DNA from: Halichoerus grypus
Taxonomy: Eukaryota > Chordata > Mammalia > Carnivora > Phocidae
Assembly: GCF_964656455.1 (NCBI RefSeq)
Contig: NC_135726.1
Span: 24,687,168 to 24,751,167, forward strand
DNA: 64,000 bases
Direction of reading: 5' to 3'
In this document: positions 1 through 11,121 of the stretch, piece after piece
Layout: every line of letters begins with the position of its first letter
Numbering within the stretch: position 1 is the first letter of the stretch
Translations under genes and position numbers: made by a program
Notes under the pieces: generated by a model
What the model saw: the letters and a program-made list of their open reading frames with translations, nothing else
Database searches by the model: none
Told to the model about the DNA's origin: nothing

Positions 1-959
1 TGTAATGGTGGTTTGAAAATCACTTTTGATTTTAATGCAAATGCTAAAGAACAGAAACATTAAGAATAGCTGTAATTACAAAAAAAAATTTTTAATGGAT
101 ACGCAATATTAAAAAAATGTGAATTGTGACATTAATGACATCAAGGGGGAGGAGAAGTAAAAGTGTAGAGTTTTGTATGTGATTGAAGTTAAGTTGTTAT
201 CAACTTAAAATGGAATATTATTACTGTAAGATGTTTTTATATAAGGCTCATGACAAACACAAAGACATTACCTAAAGAGAAAAAAAAAAGAGAGAGAGAA
301 AGGAATCAAAGCATATCATTATGGAAAAAAAAATCAATGAAACACAAAGACAGCAAGGTAGGAAAGTAGTAACAAAAGATCTGTAACAGACAGGAAACTG
401 TGAACAAAATGGCAGTAACAAGTCCTTATCAATAACTACTGTAAACATAAATGGATTAAACACTCCAATCAAAAGACAGAGAATGGTTGAAAGGATTAAA
501 AAAAAAAAAAGACCCAACAATATGCTGTCTACAACAAATGAGATTTAAGGAAATATACAGGCTGAAAGTGAGGCAATGAGAAAAGATATTCCATGCAAAT
601 TTTTACCAAAATGAGCAGGGGTGATTATTCTTCTATCATACAAAATAGACTTTAAGTCAAAACTATCATGCAGACAAGGAAAGACCTTCTATAATGATAA
701 AAGGAACAATTCATCAGAAGAGTCTAATAATTATATATTCACACAACATCAGAGAATCTAAATATATAAAGCTAACATTGACAGAACTGAAAGGTGAAAC
801 AGACAGCAATACATTATTAGTAGGAGACTTCAATATTACACTTTAGCTAACAGATAGAACATCCAGACAGAAAATCAATGAAGAAACAAAGGACGAACAA
901 CACTATAGACCAGGTGGACCGAAGAGCCACATATAAAACATTCCATCCAACAGCAGCAG
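1..959 (+). pseudogene. LINE-1 remnant: ORF1-ORF2 linker and ORF2 endonuclease region
   Basis: This is decayed LINE-1, continuing from outside the window. Around 420-500 it reads, with interruptions, like the start of ORF2 (roughly TTVNINGLNTPIKRQR), the N-terminal part of the AP-like endonuclease domain. The ORF2 order then continues: a KIDFKSK-like segment near 640-660, an LLVGDFN-like segment near 813-840, and a segment ending in the region that normally reads YRTFHPTAA near 930-955. The upstream 250 bases match the A-rich leader before ORF2 in older LINE-1s. Stops and frameshifts are frequent, so it is non-functional. The family is ancient; I cannot name the subfamily. Confidence 0.85.
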
Positions 960-1270
960 TTTTTCTAGTTCCTTGTGGTTTAAAATTAGGTTGTTTATTT
1001 AGGATCTCCTTTTTCTTAATGTAGGCATTTATCACTATAAACTTCCCTCTTAGAACTGCTTCTGTTACAACCCGCGTAAGTGTTGGTATATTGTTTCCCT
1101 CTTTATTTGTCTCAAGCTACTTTTTGGTTTTCTGTTTGACTCATTGTTTTTCAGGCGTGTGTTTAATTTCCACATATTTATGAATTTTCCAATTTTTCTT
1201 CCAGCATTTATTTCTAGTTTCATACCGGTGTGATCAAAAAAGATACCTGATATGATTTAAATTTTCTTAA
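960..1270 (-). pseudogene. LINE-1 ORF2 segment, inverted
   Basis: Read on the minus strand, this interval encodes the ORF2 stretch just downstream of the endonuclease domain: an INMWKLNTRLKN-like motif, then NAYIKKKEILNKQ and NFKPQGTRK. Both flanks (1-959 and 1285-1935) are LINE-1 ORF2 on the plus strand, and the segment fits between them in ORF2 order with some loss at the right side. This is therefore an internal inversion of one element, not an independent insertion. Confidence 0.8.
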
Positions 1271-1284
1271 AGAAGACTGGAATT

Positions 1285-1935
1285 TTTAAAATCAGAAATG
1301 AAAAAGGAAACATTACAAGTGAGGCCACAGAAGTAAGAAGGATTAGAAAAGATTACTATATAAAAGAACAATTAGTACACCAACACCAACAAACTGGATA
1401 ACCAAGGTTGGTGTTAGTACACCAACACAAACAAAGTGGATAACCAAGGAGAAAGGGATAAATTCCTACAAGCATACAACCTATTAAGAATGAATCATAA
1501 AGAAATAGAAAATCTTAACAGACCACGAGTAAGAAGGAGACTGAATCAGTAATCAAGGAACAAAGGAATCCCCAGACCAGATACCCTCACTGGTGAATTC
1601 TACCAAACCTTTACAGAATTAATACCAATCCTTCTCAAATTCTGCAACAAAAACAGTGAACCTTCCAAACACACATTATGAGGCCAGCATTACCTCATAG
1701 CCAGACAAAGATACTACAAGAAGAGAAAACTATAGGCCAATGTCCCTGCTAAACATAAATGCAAAAACCCTCAAGAAATATTAACAAACCAAATTGAACA
1801 GCACCCGTAAAGGCTCATACACCACGACCAACTGGGATTTATCCGTCGGATGCAAAGACAGTTCAACATACACCAACCAATTAATGTGACACACCACATT
1901 AACAGAATAAATGGTAAATATCACACGATTGACAG
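1285..1935 (+). pseudogene. LINE-1 ORF2 reverse transcriptase region remnant
   Basis: The plus strand resumes LINE-1 ORF2 in the linker before the reverse transcriptase and runs into RT. Recognisable stretches include a SPDQIPSLVNSTKPLQN-like segment (normally SPGPDGFTGEFYQTF) near 1575-1620, a tract corresponding to NYRPISLLNINAKTLK near 1725-1775, and one resembling HDQLGFIPGMQ near 1825-1855. Many frameshifts are present. At 1374-1449 it also carries a local tandem duplication of about 42 bases. Confidence 0.85.
1374..1449. repeat. Local tandem duplication (about 42-bp unit, two copies) within LINE-1
   Basis: The phrase AGTACACCAACA...GGATAACCAAGG occurs twice, about 42 bases apart, with a few substitutions. 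The junction TTGGTGT-TAGT-ACACCAA is a perfect 7-bp inverted repeat with a 4-base loop. The normal LINE-1 sequence here has one copy, so this is a later slippage or hairpin-associated duplication. Confidence 0.75.
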
Positions 1936-2470
1936 AGGGTTCTGAGAAGATGGCAGAGCAGGAAGCACCAGGATTCTGAGTCCCCACTTATGTAACAACC
2001 ACACTAGCAGAATTTGTCTCATATAACTATTTTGTCAACTGAAGGCTTACAATTTCCAGGGGAAGGCTTGGACCAGTAAGTTGAGGTTAATTTTGGTCAA
2101 AATCAACTCTTAGCACAGTAGACTACCCATCTTCTCCCCACCCCAGCCCCATGGCAGACAGTTTTGCATGTGCTCCTTGAGTGCGGGCGCACAGCTTGCA
2201 GGGATCAGGGTGGGCAAAAAGGACCCTGACTTCCAAATACTGGGGATCTGTGCTGTGATTGCCAATTGCTGTCTTAGTCTTAGCGGTGCAAAGAGGCAAG
2301 CAGGTATTGTTGCTGCACCTCCCTCTGGCTGAAGTGATTCCCAAGGGACTTAAAAAACCAAGACCTCCTCCATCTCCATTTTTCTCTTTTTCTCATTTTG
2401 GGGGTCGGACATTAGAGACTAGTATGCTCAAAACCAACTGAATACACGGGGAAAACTAGAAAGTGAGGTG
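1936..2470 (+). mobile_element. Probable LINE-1 5' UTR fragment
   Basis: The block opens with GTTCTGAGAAGATGGCAGAGCAGG, which resembles the start of many LINE-1 5' UTRs (GAAGATGGCGGAG...). It continues as a relatively GC-rich leader without ORFs. It abuts the ORF2 fragment at 1935, so it comes from a second element or a rearrangement. I cannot assign a subfamily or the right edge with certainty. Confidence 0.45.
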
Positions 2471-2529
2471 AAATAGGTACATAATACAAATACTTAAAAT
2501 ACCAAGCACAATGGTTAATGGTTCCCAAC

Positions 2530-3060
2530 TGTCTTAGCAATTATTCAGCAAATATTTATTGAATAACTTGTATGCTCCAAGCATTGCCCTAGCTCTTGAG
2601 AATGCCAAGATGACAAAAACATAGTTTTCTATCATCTGTCCCTTGGGTACCTCCACTGTCTTGTCTTGCCGCCATTCCCCTCCAAGCGTCTTCAGCCATA
2701 CTGAACAATTAAGTGTGTAGACTCACTCAGCTGTTCCAAACTCAGATAATTTGTAAACATTTTCCTCTCTGGAGAATGCCCTTTTTGTCTCATCTGCCTG
2801 GCAAACACTTTCTCTTTCTTTAAGTCTCAAGGCTTCTGACTCACCCAACATTATTACTGCCATTGTTTTATCTGCTCTTATATAGCACTCACTACTATTA
2901 TAATACCCATCACCGTAGAGCACAATCATTTAGTTGTCTGACTCTTCTTAGATTCTCAATGACTTGAGGTCAGTGATAATACCACCCTCAAGTCTGAAGC
3001 TTCAGCTTCTTATCCAATGCCTGACAATACATGCTGAGCAAATGTTGCCTGATAGAATGT
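2530..3060 (+). mobile_element. LINE-2 (L2) 3' region, two fragments
   Basis: The left part (about 2530-2640) has the L2 motif 'AGCAAATATTTATTGA...ATGCTCCAAGCATTGCCCTAG'. The right part (about 2650-3060) follows the L2 3' end: a diverged C/T-rich 'CTGGAGAATGCCCTTTTTGTC' stretch, then 'TTAGATTCTCAATGACTTGAGG', then a CCTGACAATACATGCTGAGCAAATGTTG terminus. These are ancient, highly diverged copies shared across mammals. Confidence 0.6.
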
Positions 3061-3231
3061 GTTACACTAAAAATAAATGCTGTAAAAATTAATAGAAGGA
3101 AAGGTTCACAGTTGGATGGAGTCTATGGTGTGCTGGTAAATATATAACAACTGGCTCTCCAAAAAAATTAAAAGGTCAGGATTTATATTTGCTACTGTTC
3201 TTGGTGTGAATGTCCCACTCTATCTGATTTT

Positions 3232-3398
3232 TTTTTTCAAGATTTTATTTATTTGACAGAGAGAGCACAAGCAGAGGGAGAGAGAGAAGCAGGCTCCCTG
3301 CTGAGCAAGGATCCCAATATGGGACTCGATCCCAGGACCCTGGGATCATGACCCGGGCCGAAGGCAGACGCTTAACCGACTGAGCCACCCAGGCGTCC
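3232..3398 (-). mobile_element. SINEC (CAN-SINE) with intact target-site duplication
   Basis: This is an antisense carnivore tRNA-Lys-derived SINE. The poly(T) and AAGATTTTATTTATTT arm is at the left, and the tRNA-like head (complement of GGGACGCCTGGGTGGCTCAG) is at the right. Perfect 14-bp duplications CTCTATCTGATTTT flank it at 3218-3231 and 3399-3412. It is one of only two antisense SINECs in the window. Confidence 0.96.
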
Positions 3399-3412
3399 CT
3401 CTATCTGATTTT

Positions 3413-3844
3413 AATGCGATGTCACTGAACACAGCACCGGGAAGCAGTAACACATCACTGTATAATATTTCTACCATTCTCATGTAATATTCATAAATAA
3501 AACTCAGAGCATAGGCTCTAGTAAAATAATTACAAAGTTATGATTTTTCAGTATCTCTTACAATTAATTAAATTATATAAAAACCAAAGTAGGTTTACAT
3601 AGTTATTTTAAAGTAATGGCCACATTTAACAATTGGCTGGCCAAATTCCTCAAAATTTTACAAGTGGCTCTTGCAAGCTGATCGGAGCTGGGACCAGCAT
3701 ACCACCACCTGAGGCATTGTTAAGAGCAGTAGGTAAAGTAGTAAGGAAAGTTTATAGAGGACATGGAACTTATTTAAGCTGTTCATTATATGAAGTAATT
3801 ATTTCAATAAGACAATTAAGTTGGGTGGAGAATATATGATCCAA
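3413..3844. other. Unique sequence, nothing recognised
   Basis: A+T-rich sequence without a convincing repeat or coding signal. Around 3675-3725 there is a weak similarity to old hAT elements (GGGACCAGCATACCACCACCTGAGG), too short to call. Confidence 0.5.
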
Positions 3845-3955
3845 AGGACACTGATTTTTGTCTATTTGATTCACTGGTTTATCCCCGGTGTCAAAGCAAG
3901 TACTGGACACATACATAATGCTCCTTAAGTATTTGTTAAGTGAATGAATGTTTAA
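3845..3955 (+). mobile_element. L2 3' terminus fragment
   Basis: The segment has the typical order of the L2 3' end: a TTCACTGGTTTATCCCCGG-like tract, a 'CTGGACACATACATAATGC' tract (compare TGGCACATAGTAGGCGC), then GTATTTGTTAAGTGAATGAATG. The terminal (TGAA)n-like repeat is characteristic. Confidence 0.65.
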
Positions 3956-3956
3956 T

Positions 3957-6419
3957 ACAAAGCACATTTTATGGGCCCCTTATATGAAATGCTCAGTCAA
4001 TTATAGAGACTTCCATGGGGGAGATCTAGATCAAAGGGCAGCTAACTGAAATTCATTCACACAGCAATCACATGCTATCTGTACTTGAAAATGAAGGAGA
4101 CGGAGAATGTGAGTATTGTCCAACGAGAGACCTTGGTAACCAATGCAGTTGGTAACCAATGTTCTAACATGGGGTCATGCACAGACAAGAAAAGCTGGTA
4201 TCACTCTATTTGTGAGCAGCTGAGCCAGCAACAGAAACCATGCACTTTAGAATTTTTATTATGTGAAAGAAGTAATCCACTGTTTAAGCTAATTAGGTTG
4301 AATTTTTTTTTGTTACTTGCACTATCTTTTTAAACTAATGTATTAAGGCAACCTGGCAGAGAGCGGTTTCTCCTGAGCATGTGCAGAGGAGGAAAAGGTA
4401 AAGTTGATATGAGAGCTGGCCTGCAGCCCATGAGCAGAATACCTGGGACTTCTGAGCGGAACACAAACTTCTCTTTCTCCCTGGCTCAGGGCCACCTTAT
4501 CATGCAAGAGGTGCGAGGTTATGCAATGCACACGAGGAGCAGAGTACAAGAGGCACATAAATAAGCTGCCTACAATAATGGAAGAATGGCAGCGCAGATA
4601 TTTGACATTCCCTGTACAGTTTGGGAAACTGATAAAATCATAATTGTAAAAAAGACATGCCGTATTGCCAACCCGGTGCTGCTTCTCACATACAGTCTGG
4701 TACATATGTCTCACTGCTCAGCACAAGCGGCAGAAGGAATGCACAAAAAGAAAAGAGCAATTTCCCCACCGCAAATTGGAAAGTCTGCCAACCAGCTAAG
4801 TGATCTGCCATCAATCAGTGTTAAATTCTCCTTAGCTGCAGAAAATTCAAGGGCTAACTATTACTGAGAGATTTCACACAGTGACTAATGGTATATGACA
4901 AACACATTTAAAATCTGCATAGACCAGCACCAGTTTAAACTGTAACATGAATAACAAATAATTTTAAAGAAATCTTAGCATGCAAAATAAGATATAATCT
5001 TTTCAGACATAAATTACACAGAAACGATTATAGTTCTAGAAAGGCATTTGCAAACTGACCAAAACAAAGTCAAAAGTGTCATTTATCCAGAAGGCAACTA
5101 TATTTGCACATAAACAGATTTTGAAAGGGTTAGGCAGATAAACTATAAAACAGTGGTCACTGAGGTGTAACCAGGAAAAACCCCAGGTCTCTGATCAGTT
5201 ATAAATGGCAGTCAGTGAGGATTCTGGACAGACATAATGCAATAGGATAGGCTTTCTGTTTCTGGAGAAATACAGTTCTTTGTGAGAGTAAGAAAACATT
5301 TTCCTTTTTTTTTTTTTAAACCAAGCTGAGCTACAAACCTGGAAGAAAAAGGGATAGGTAGAAGGTGGGCACTAAAGGATTTAAGCACAAAATTCTCTGA
5401 AGTTTGTTAAGACTTTGGTATTTGGGAAGCAGGAGAAATAGCACTGGGTTTGGAAACCTATATTTGAGATTCTGTTCCAAAACCACAGATTTCATGTAAA
5501 TAACATGACTCATCTCACAAGAGGGTGGTGATGGCAAATAAAGCTTATGTACAACATTTGTTACAAATGGTAAAGGGTTATTCACACATTCATATGACTG
5601 TTCTATTATTCAATTTAATAGGAGAAAATGAGTATTTGTGCATCAAAAAAAAAAAAAAACCAAAAACACAGAGTAGAAAGGAAGCAGGGGGTTCTTGCCA
5701 GTCTTAAAAAAGAAAAAAAAAAATCTTTAGTAAAAGTATTAAGATAATGGAAACGAGCTTGTTGAAAGTGAGCTCCTGGAGGTTTTGAGAACTGTGGAAA
5801 CTATATAAACAAGCAAATAAGTAAAGGTAATTTTTTAATCATGAAAACTAAATGTTGTTAATTCATTTTTAAAATATTAACACATTTATTCTTCAATTAA
5901 GGCCCATTTTTCACAGGTGTGCCATGATGACTATTTTTCCTTGATTGGATTTTAATTGTTGTTATCAACAAGAGTTTAAAATTCTTTGACAAAGTTGAAA
6001 TTTCCATATATCAGTTTGGTGAATAGTTAATATACAACTTCCTAATTCTCAAGCAGTAGGGAGCAGTGAAAAACACCACTAAGATGATTGTATTTTGTCA
6101 TATAAACTAAATTGAAGACCCTAGTAATTTTGAGAGTATAAATAAAAACAGAAATTTTAAGAAGAATATACAAAGATTTTAAATTTCTTTTATCAATTTG
6201 GCCCTCACAGTAGGCCCATGATGTTAAATGGGCCAACACTCACATTTCCTTTTGAAAGATGAGAAAAATCAGTCTCATCAAGTACTGAAATGTTTTTCAT
6301 CAAGTAATGAAATGTTTTTGTAAAATCTTCCAGCAAATTCGTAATATCAGTGAAATAAATATTCAGGTCCTTCCATATTCTTCTAAGCTGTGTTTTTTGT
6401 ACCAAACTCAGTAATGTTC
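3957..6419. other. Unique sequence with low-complexity A tracts
   Basis: No gene or repeat is supported across about 2.4 kb. Two small duplications stand out: TTGGTAACCAATG twice near 4134-4162, and CATCAAGTA(C/A)TGAAATGTTTTT twice near 6278-6318. Poly(A) runs occur at about 5645-5660 and 5707-5722. The block 4340-4870 is slightly richer in G+C and has overlapping short ORFs on both strands, none with recognisable protein features. Confidence 0.5.
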
Positions 6420-6432
6420 AAGACAGCAACCG

Positions 6433-6636
6433 GGGCGCCTGGGTGGCTCAGTCGTTAAGCGTCTCCTTCGGCTCAGGTCATGATCCCAGGGTCCTGGGAT
6501 CGAGCCCCGCATCTGGCTCTCTGCTCAGCGGGAAGCCTGCTTCTCCCTCTCCCACTCTCCCTGCTTGTGTTCCTGCTCTCACTGTGTCTCTCTCTGTCAA
6601 ATAAATAAATAAAATCTTAAAAAAAAAAAAAAAAAA
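6433..6636 (+). mobile_element. SINEC, full-length, with target-site duplication
   Basis: A full-length carnivore SINE of about 204 bp: tRNA-Lys-like head with A box (TGGCTCAGTCG) and B box (GGGATCGAGCCCC), CT-rich centre, (AATAAA)n, ATCTT and a long poly(A). The 13-bp duplication AAGACAGCAACCG is at 6420-6432 and 6637-6649. The close match to the general consensus and perfect duplication indicate a relatively young insertion. Confidence 0.97.
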
Positions 6637-6654
6637 AAGACAGCAACCGAACTT

Positions 6655-6690
6655 ACTATTTCAAAAACAAAAAACAAAAAACAAACAGCA
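6655..6690. repeat. A-rich (AAAAAC)n low-complexity tract
   Basis: Short imperfect repeat of CAAAAAA units just right of the SINEC duplication. Confidence 0.7.
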
Positions 6691-6944
6691 TAAATTGGTA
6701 AAAACAATTTTTGGATATTTTTTAAAATTCAGTGTTACCTCTTAAAAATATTCAAAGTAACTGAAACCGGATTGATGAAGTCATTAAAAACCCACTGTGG
6801 TTTTCCTTAAATTATACATTGTATTTATTCATAAACATTGATTTTTTTTTTTTTCCCAAGAGTGGTACAAACTTAAAATTAATGTGGTAGAATCCAGATT
6901 TCTAAATTACTATTTTAGGGGAAAGACACTCTGGTACTTCCGGT

Positions 6945-7235
6945 GTTCTACTAAGAAGAAATAGGAGAGGTTATTCTATGGCAACAAGCCCAAAATTCCA
7001 GTGGCTCAACACAACAAAGTACATTTCTTGGTACTGCACAAACCCCAGGGTCCCAGTCAATGCCCCAAGGACTATCATCTATGTGCTGGCTCAGCAGCGC
7101 AGGCTGCCTCCATCTTTCCACTCCACGACAACTGCAACACAGGGAGAGTGAGCTGGAGATTCCCGTGCGGCCAACGAACAGCTTCTACACACAATTCACT
7201 GGCCAGAGTAAGTCAGGGATAGGTTTCACCTCAAA
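6945..7235 (+). mobile_element. Ancient dispersed repeat (MER-type), family unassigned
   Basis: The order 'CCAGTGGCTCAACACAACAAAGTACATTTCTT' (partly quoted; 6991-7029), a central CCATCTTTCCACTCC tract, then 'CACTGGCCAGAGTAAGTCA' near 7197-7216 resembles a mammal-wide medium-reiteration repeat I have seen in many genomes. I cannot name the family with confidence. Two overlapping ORFs here are by-products of this GC-richer block. Confidence 0.45.
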
Positions 7236-7238
7236 GGG

Positions 7239-7412
7239 GGCACTCTGGACTGAGTTGTGTCCCCTTCAAAATTCCTACGTTGAAGCCCTAACCCTCAATG
7301 TGATGGTATTTGGAGATGTAGCTTTTGGGAGTTAATTGGGGTTATATGAAGTCTTGAGAGTAAGGCGCTTTTGAGGGGATTAGTGTCCTTATAAGAAACA
7401 TCAGAGGACTTG
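7239..7412 (+). mobile_element. ERVL-MaLR (MLT1-like) LTR, 5' half
   Basis: The interval matches the MLT1-type LTR order: CTGAGTTGTGTCCCC, CTACGTTGAAGCCCTAACCC, ATGTGATGGTATTTGGAG, 'TTTTGGGAGTTAATTGGGG' and 'GGATTAGTGTCCTTATAAGAA'. It breaks off where a C-rich low-complexity tract starts, so the 3' half of the LTR is missing. Confidence 0.8.
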
Positions 7413-7522
7413 TTCTCTTCTTCCATTCCTCCATATCCCCCCCCCACCCCCCGCCTGTCTGTCTGCCTCCCTCACCCATGTCAGGCAAAACATGCCGTAC
7501 ACCGTGTGTGTGTGTGTATATA
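7413..7522. repeat. Pyrimidine-rich tract and short (GT)n
   Basis: C/T-rich sequence with long C runs (about 7437-7452), followed by GTGTGTGTGTGTAT at about 7504-7522. It replaces the expected 3' half of the MLT1-like LTR. Confidence 0.7.
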
Positions 7523-7714
7523 TGCACAACTTTTTAGCCTAATGTGTAGTGGAATTTTTCCAAGGCCAGATAATAATAAATTAATATGTATCCCAAAGGA
7601 ATAAAAACTGCTATCATAGAAAAAGTTTTCAAATATTAAATGTCTTACAGTATAAATGATAGTTCTCATTTATTTTGTCTACTATTGGTATGGCCAAACA
7701 TATCAATGTTTGAT

Positions 7715-7890
7715 GCATTCTATATCTAATTACATTTAATTTTTAGAATGATCCTACAGGTCATGAATTAATATCTCAATTTTCAAATATATGGAAATTG
7801 AGGCACACAGAAATTAATGGACCTGTCAAAGTTCACATAGCAACTGCAAACCAAGTCTGTTTAATCTGAAGTCTGACCTGCTGACTTGCA
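7715..7890 (+). mobile_element. MIR SINE fragment
   Basis: The MIR order is visible: a TTACATTTAATTTTTAGAATGATCC tract, CAATTTTCAAATATATGGAAATTGAGGC, 'GACCTGTCAAAGTTCACATAGC', then TTAATCTGAAGTCTGACC. This is the conserved core plus 3' part of a mammal-wide tRNA-derived SINE. Confidence 0.75.
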
Positions 7891-8085
7891 GTAGTTCCTT
7901 TTTGTGATTTTTTTTTTCTTCTTGTATATGTGTGTTTTATTTTATGTATGTTTGTATGAATAATATGATCTTAGGCAATAAAAATGCACCATCACATAGT
8001 CTTTTGGTTTCAAAGACAACCAAAATACCTCGAAGTGCAAAATTTGCTTGACTGAGTTGATCATTATAAAAACAGGTAAGATGAG

Positions 8086-8273
8086 GGCGCCTGGGTGTCT
8101 CAGTTGGTTAAGTGACTGCCTTCGGCTCAGGTCATGATCCTGGAGTCCCGGGATCGAGTCCCACATCGGGCTCCCTGCTCTGCAGGGAGTCTGCTTCTCC
8201 CTCTCCCACTCCCCCGTCTTGTGCTCTCTCTCTCACTCTCTCTCTCAAATAAATAAAGAAAATCTTCAAAAAA
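8086..8273 (+). mobile_element. SINEC with 18-bp target-site duplication
   Basis: Head GGGCGCCTGGGTGTCTCAG, a centre of the 'CCTGGAGTCCCGGGATCGAG' subtype, CT-rich repeats, AATAAATAAAG and an A tail. The flanking duplication AAAAACAGGTAAGATGAG is at 8068-8085 and 8274-8291. The central subtype differs from the 6433 copy and matches the copy at 51788, so at least two SINEC lineages were active. Confidence 0.97.
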
Positions 8274-8291
8274 AAAAACAGGTAAGATGAG

Positions 8292-8939
8292 AAAGTAGGA
8301 GACTGTGGCACCACTTTAAGAATTCCATGCCTGAAATTAGCAGATGGCAGCCACTGTAACTTTCTCTCCAGCAACTCTGTCTACAGCAGATGTAAGTGTG
8401 GTACTAGCATATTTGTTAAGGAACAGAACAGTGTATTGGTTTGCTGTAATTGTTCCATGATTCAGCAACTGAGTCACTTAATGACTCCCACGCATATACC
8501 AACTCATATAATTTTAAGAAGGGTCTAGTGTGTGGACCATCTGTTACAATAAATCCACAGTGCCTTGAGACATCAGTGGGTAATGCTTATGATGTCCCCA
8601 CTAGTAAAGAGGCTGTACTTTTACTGAAGGTGAAAGAATAAAACGACTATGTTGGAATTAAGTCTGCTGAGGACTGTACACAGTTCATTTCAATTTGCTT
8701 ACAACACATTAACAATAAAAAACAAATCCCACTACTGACCGAAAAAATGGCATCCACATTTTTTCAATGGAGACATGGAAGTACAGGGTGGGAATTTTTC
8801 CAGATTCAAAACTTACCCTAGCATTCTCTATGTGTAAAATAATGTTAACTTCTTTTGTATGTATTTGAAAGGGATGTACAGATAGGACACAGAAACCTAA
8901 AAGAAATCTCAAAAGACCAATGTAAGCCATCGGTCAATC
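8292..8939. other. Unique sequence, nothing recognised
   Basis: No repeat or coding signal that I can support. Confidence 0.5.
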
Positions 8940-9125
8940 ATGCACTAACTTCCTACAACATGCAGGACACAGTATTAGGCATTGATGTGGTAAAGATGAG
9001 CATGTCCACGCCATCAAAGAGCTGCTTCTAGTTGAGAATAGGACACGTAATAATGGCACAGTAACACAATGCTTTGGTAGAGCTAGGCACAGGTTATTAC
9101 TGAAGTACAAAAAAGAATGGCCTAC
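8940..9125 (+). mobile_element. L2 fragment
   Basis: L2-like order: CAGGACACAGTATTAGGCATTGATG, then 'CATCAAAGAGCTGCTTCTAGTTGAG', 'AATAATGGCACAGTAACACAATGC' and 'GGTAGAGCTAGGCACAGG'. The order matches the L2 region about 0.3-0.5 kb from the 3' end. Divergence is high. Confidence 0.6.
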
Positions 9126-9349
9126 CTAGACCAAGACTGGAGATGGAAGGAGGAGGTTAGCTATCATAAATACTAAACCTAGGAAATGATGCCATTTAAT
9201 GGATTCTTACAGGATCTGCATCTTTGCAGTCTATATGTGACACGCATTTTCTTTCAGGCTATAGGTAGTCCACCTATTTTTCAGACAGTCACTGAAGACA
9301 TAATTTTTAAATTAATTACCAAGTAACTGTGGTCAAAAGCCCAGCTCAG

Positions 9350-9790
9350 GTCTCACGCATAGGTAGGGGAATGCAAAATAGGACATGCCCTCTGGAGGAG
9401 AATTTGGGAGTATCTAGCAAAATGACGTGCATTTACTCTGATCTAGAAATGCAATTTCTAGGAATTTACTTAAAGACACATCAACAAAAATATTGAAAAA
9501 GGTATGCACAAGACTATCTACCTCAGCACTACTTGTGATAGCAGAAGACTAGAGAAAAAACACATATATGTCAATCGGAGGCACTTTCTATAACTAATAA
9601 ACAACTACGCATCAGAATATTGTGGAACTGTACAATGTAATATGGAATAACTCCATAAGTAACTGTGAAATCTTTTCCAAAAAAGTGAAGAACAGAGTTG
9701 GAAGAAGTTACAGGTAGACTAGTTTACTCTACTTTCTAGATCTTGTTTTGATCCGCGAAACCATGTAAATATTTTATGTAATTATAAAAC
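9350..9790 (+). mobile_element. LINE-1 3' ORF2 end and 3' UTR fragment (old subfamily)
   Basis: The order follows the last part of LINE-1 ORF2: 'GAGGAGAATTTGGGAGTATCTAGC', a CTAGAAATGCAATTTCTAGG tract (normally 'CCAGCAATTCCACTCCTAGG'), 'GCACTACTTGTGATAGCAGAAGAC', and 'GAATATTGTGGAACTGTACAATG'. Stops are frequent, and it is a plus-strand fossil. Confidence 0.7.
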
Positions 9791-9799
9791 AGTTTAATA

Positions 9800-11121
9800 A
9801 TGAAAATATTGGAAAATAACAGAAATAAAATGAAACAAATGAACACATAATCATATATCCCATTTTAAGCAATAGAGAGGAATTCTTCCAAGGGTCCATA
9901 AAATACAGGACTTTCACAACACATTCCTAGTGGAATATACCCTAACACAAAAGATTATAAAACAAAATCTCACAGTGCTCTTTTAGTAATCATATTTTGA
10001 GTGGTAGTGTAAATATTGTCAATTTAACATTATTATGTGTGTGAGTATTCCAAAATAAAGAAAATGGGTATTTATCTTAATGTCATTGGAAACCAAGTTT
10101 TCAAACTGGGAGAAAGAAGATATAAATTTAAGGTCAATATAGTTAAAAAAAAAAAAAATCACATAGTCCTAAAAATGAACAGAAAATTTGAATATGAATA
10201 CATGGTGTATTTTATTTTACAAACAAATAAAATTAAATTCTAATTGTGTCTACTGAAAAAGCCTGGAAACAGTGAACAACCCAGTAACTATGAGCACTTC
10301 TAAAGACTTAAGAGTTTGATCCTTAAACACCATTTCCCTCTTCCTTAAAGAAGCAGCTCACTCCAGCTCTAGAATATAAAATATACAAAATGGTAATTTA
10401 GGCAGAACAATTTAAGCCTCAGTAAGTTAATATATTCAGTGAATTGAAAACACTTAAGTATTTCAATTTATGAATTCATAATAATTCTAAAAAACAAACT
10501 TTATTTTTGGAAAAGGACAGGAAATCAACACTATTTTGAAAAATGACCAAAGAGAAAATTCAAGTGTTGTTTTTTTTTTTCTCACCTACAAAAGCAAAAG
10601 GCATTAGGGATAAACCAATAAAAAGAGTTAATTACTCACTCCCAGAGTTTTTAAATTCTAAGACATAGACCATGAATTACAAAGGTACAAGTAAGAAGAG
10701 GACTGTGCTGCTACTCATATATTTCTACTAGAATTTCAAATAAGGATCTCTCTGTCAACCCTACGGACCCTCTTAGCGAGGGCAGATCTATCAAGAACCT
10801 CTTCAGATGTTTTGTACAATTGTTCTGCAGGACACGATGTTTTTAAAAATAATGTTCAACAGTCCACAAATAAACAACACTGATGCAAATTGCTCCAAGA
10901 GTACAGGATTAAAAGAAATGAAGACAATAGTGTCTCTGTCTTGATGAGTGAGCAGTTTTTGCTAATAGTTAACAGGAGTAACAGTGACACAGAAGTTGTG
11001 AATGGTATTTCAAAAAAGAAAGCTACCTAAAAGACCAGTTTTCATTTGTGTGCCATATTCTTAGCTGGGAAGATGAAAGTGTTGTTATAATACATCGTCT
11101 TTTTCTAAAAGATTCAAATGG
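9800..11121. other. Unique A+T-rich sequence
   Basis: No gene or clear repeat. It contains A runs near 10146-10158 and a T run near 10568-10580. A small ORF at 10037-10243 is lysine- and asparagine-rich because of base composition. Confidence 0.5.

Noticed and set aside
4343..4867. Overlapping ORFs on both strands (123 and 93 codons)
   Set aside because: No domain, no codon bias evident, no neighbouring gene signals; the region is unique but not demonstrably coding.
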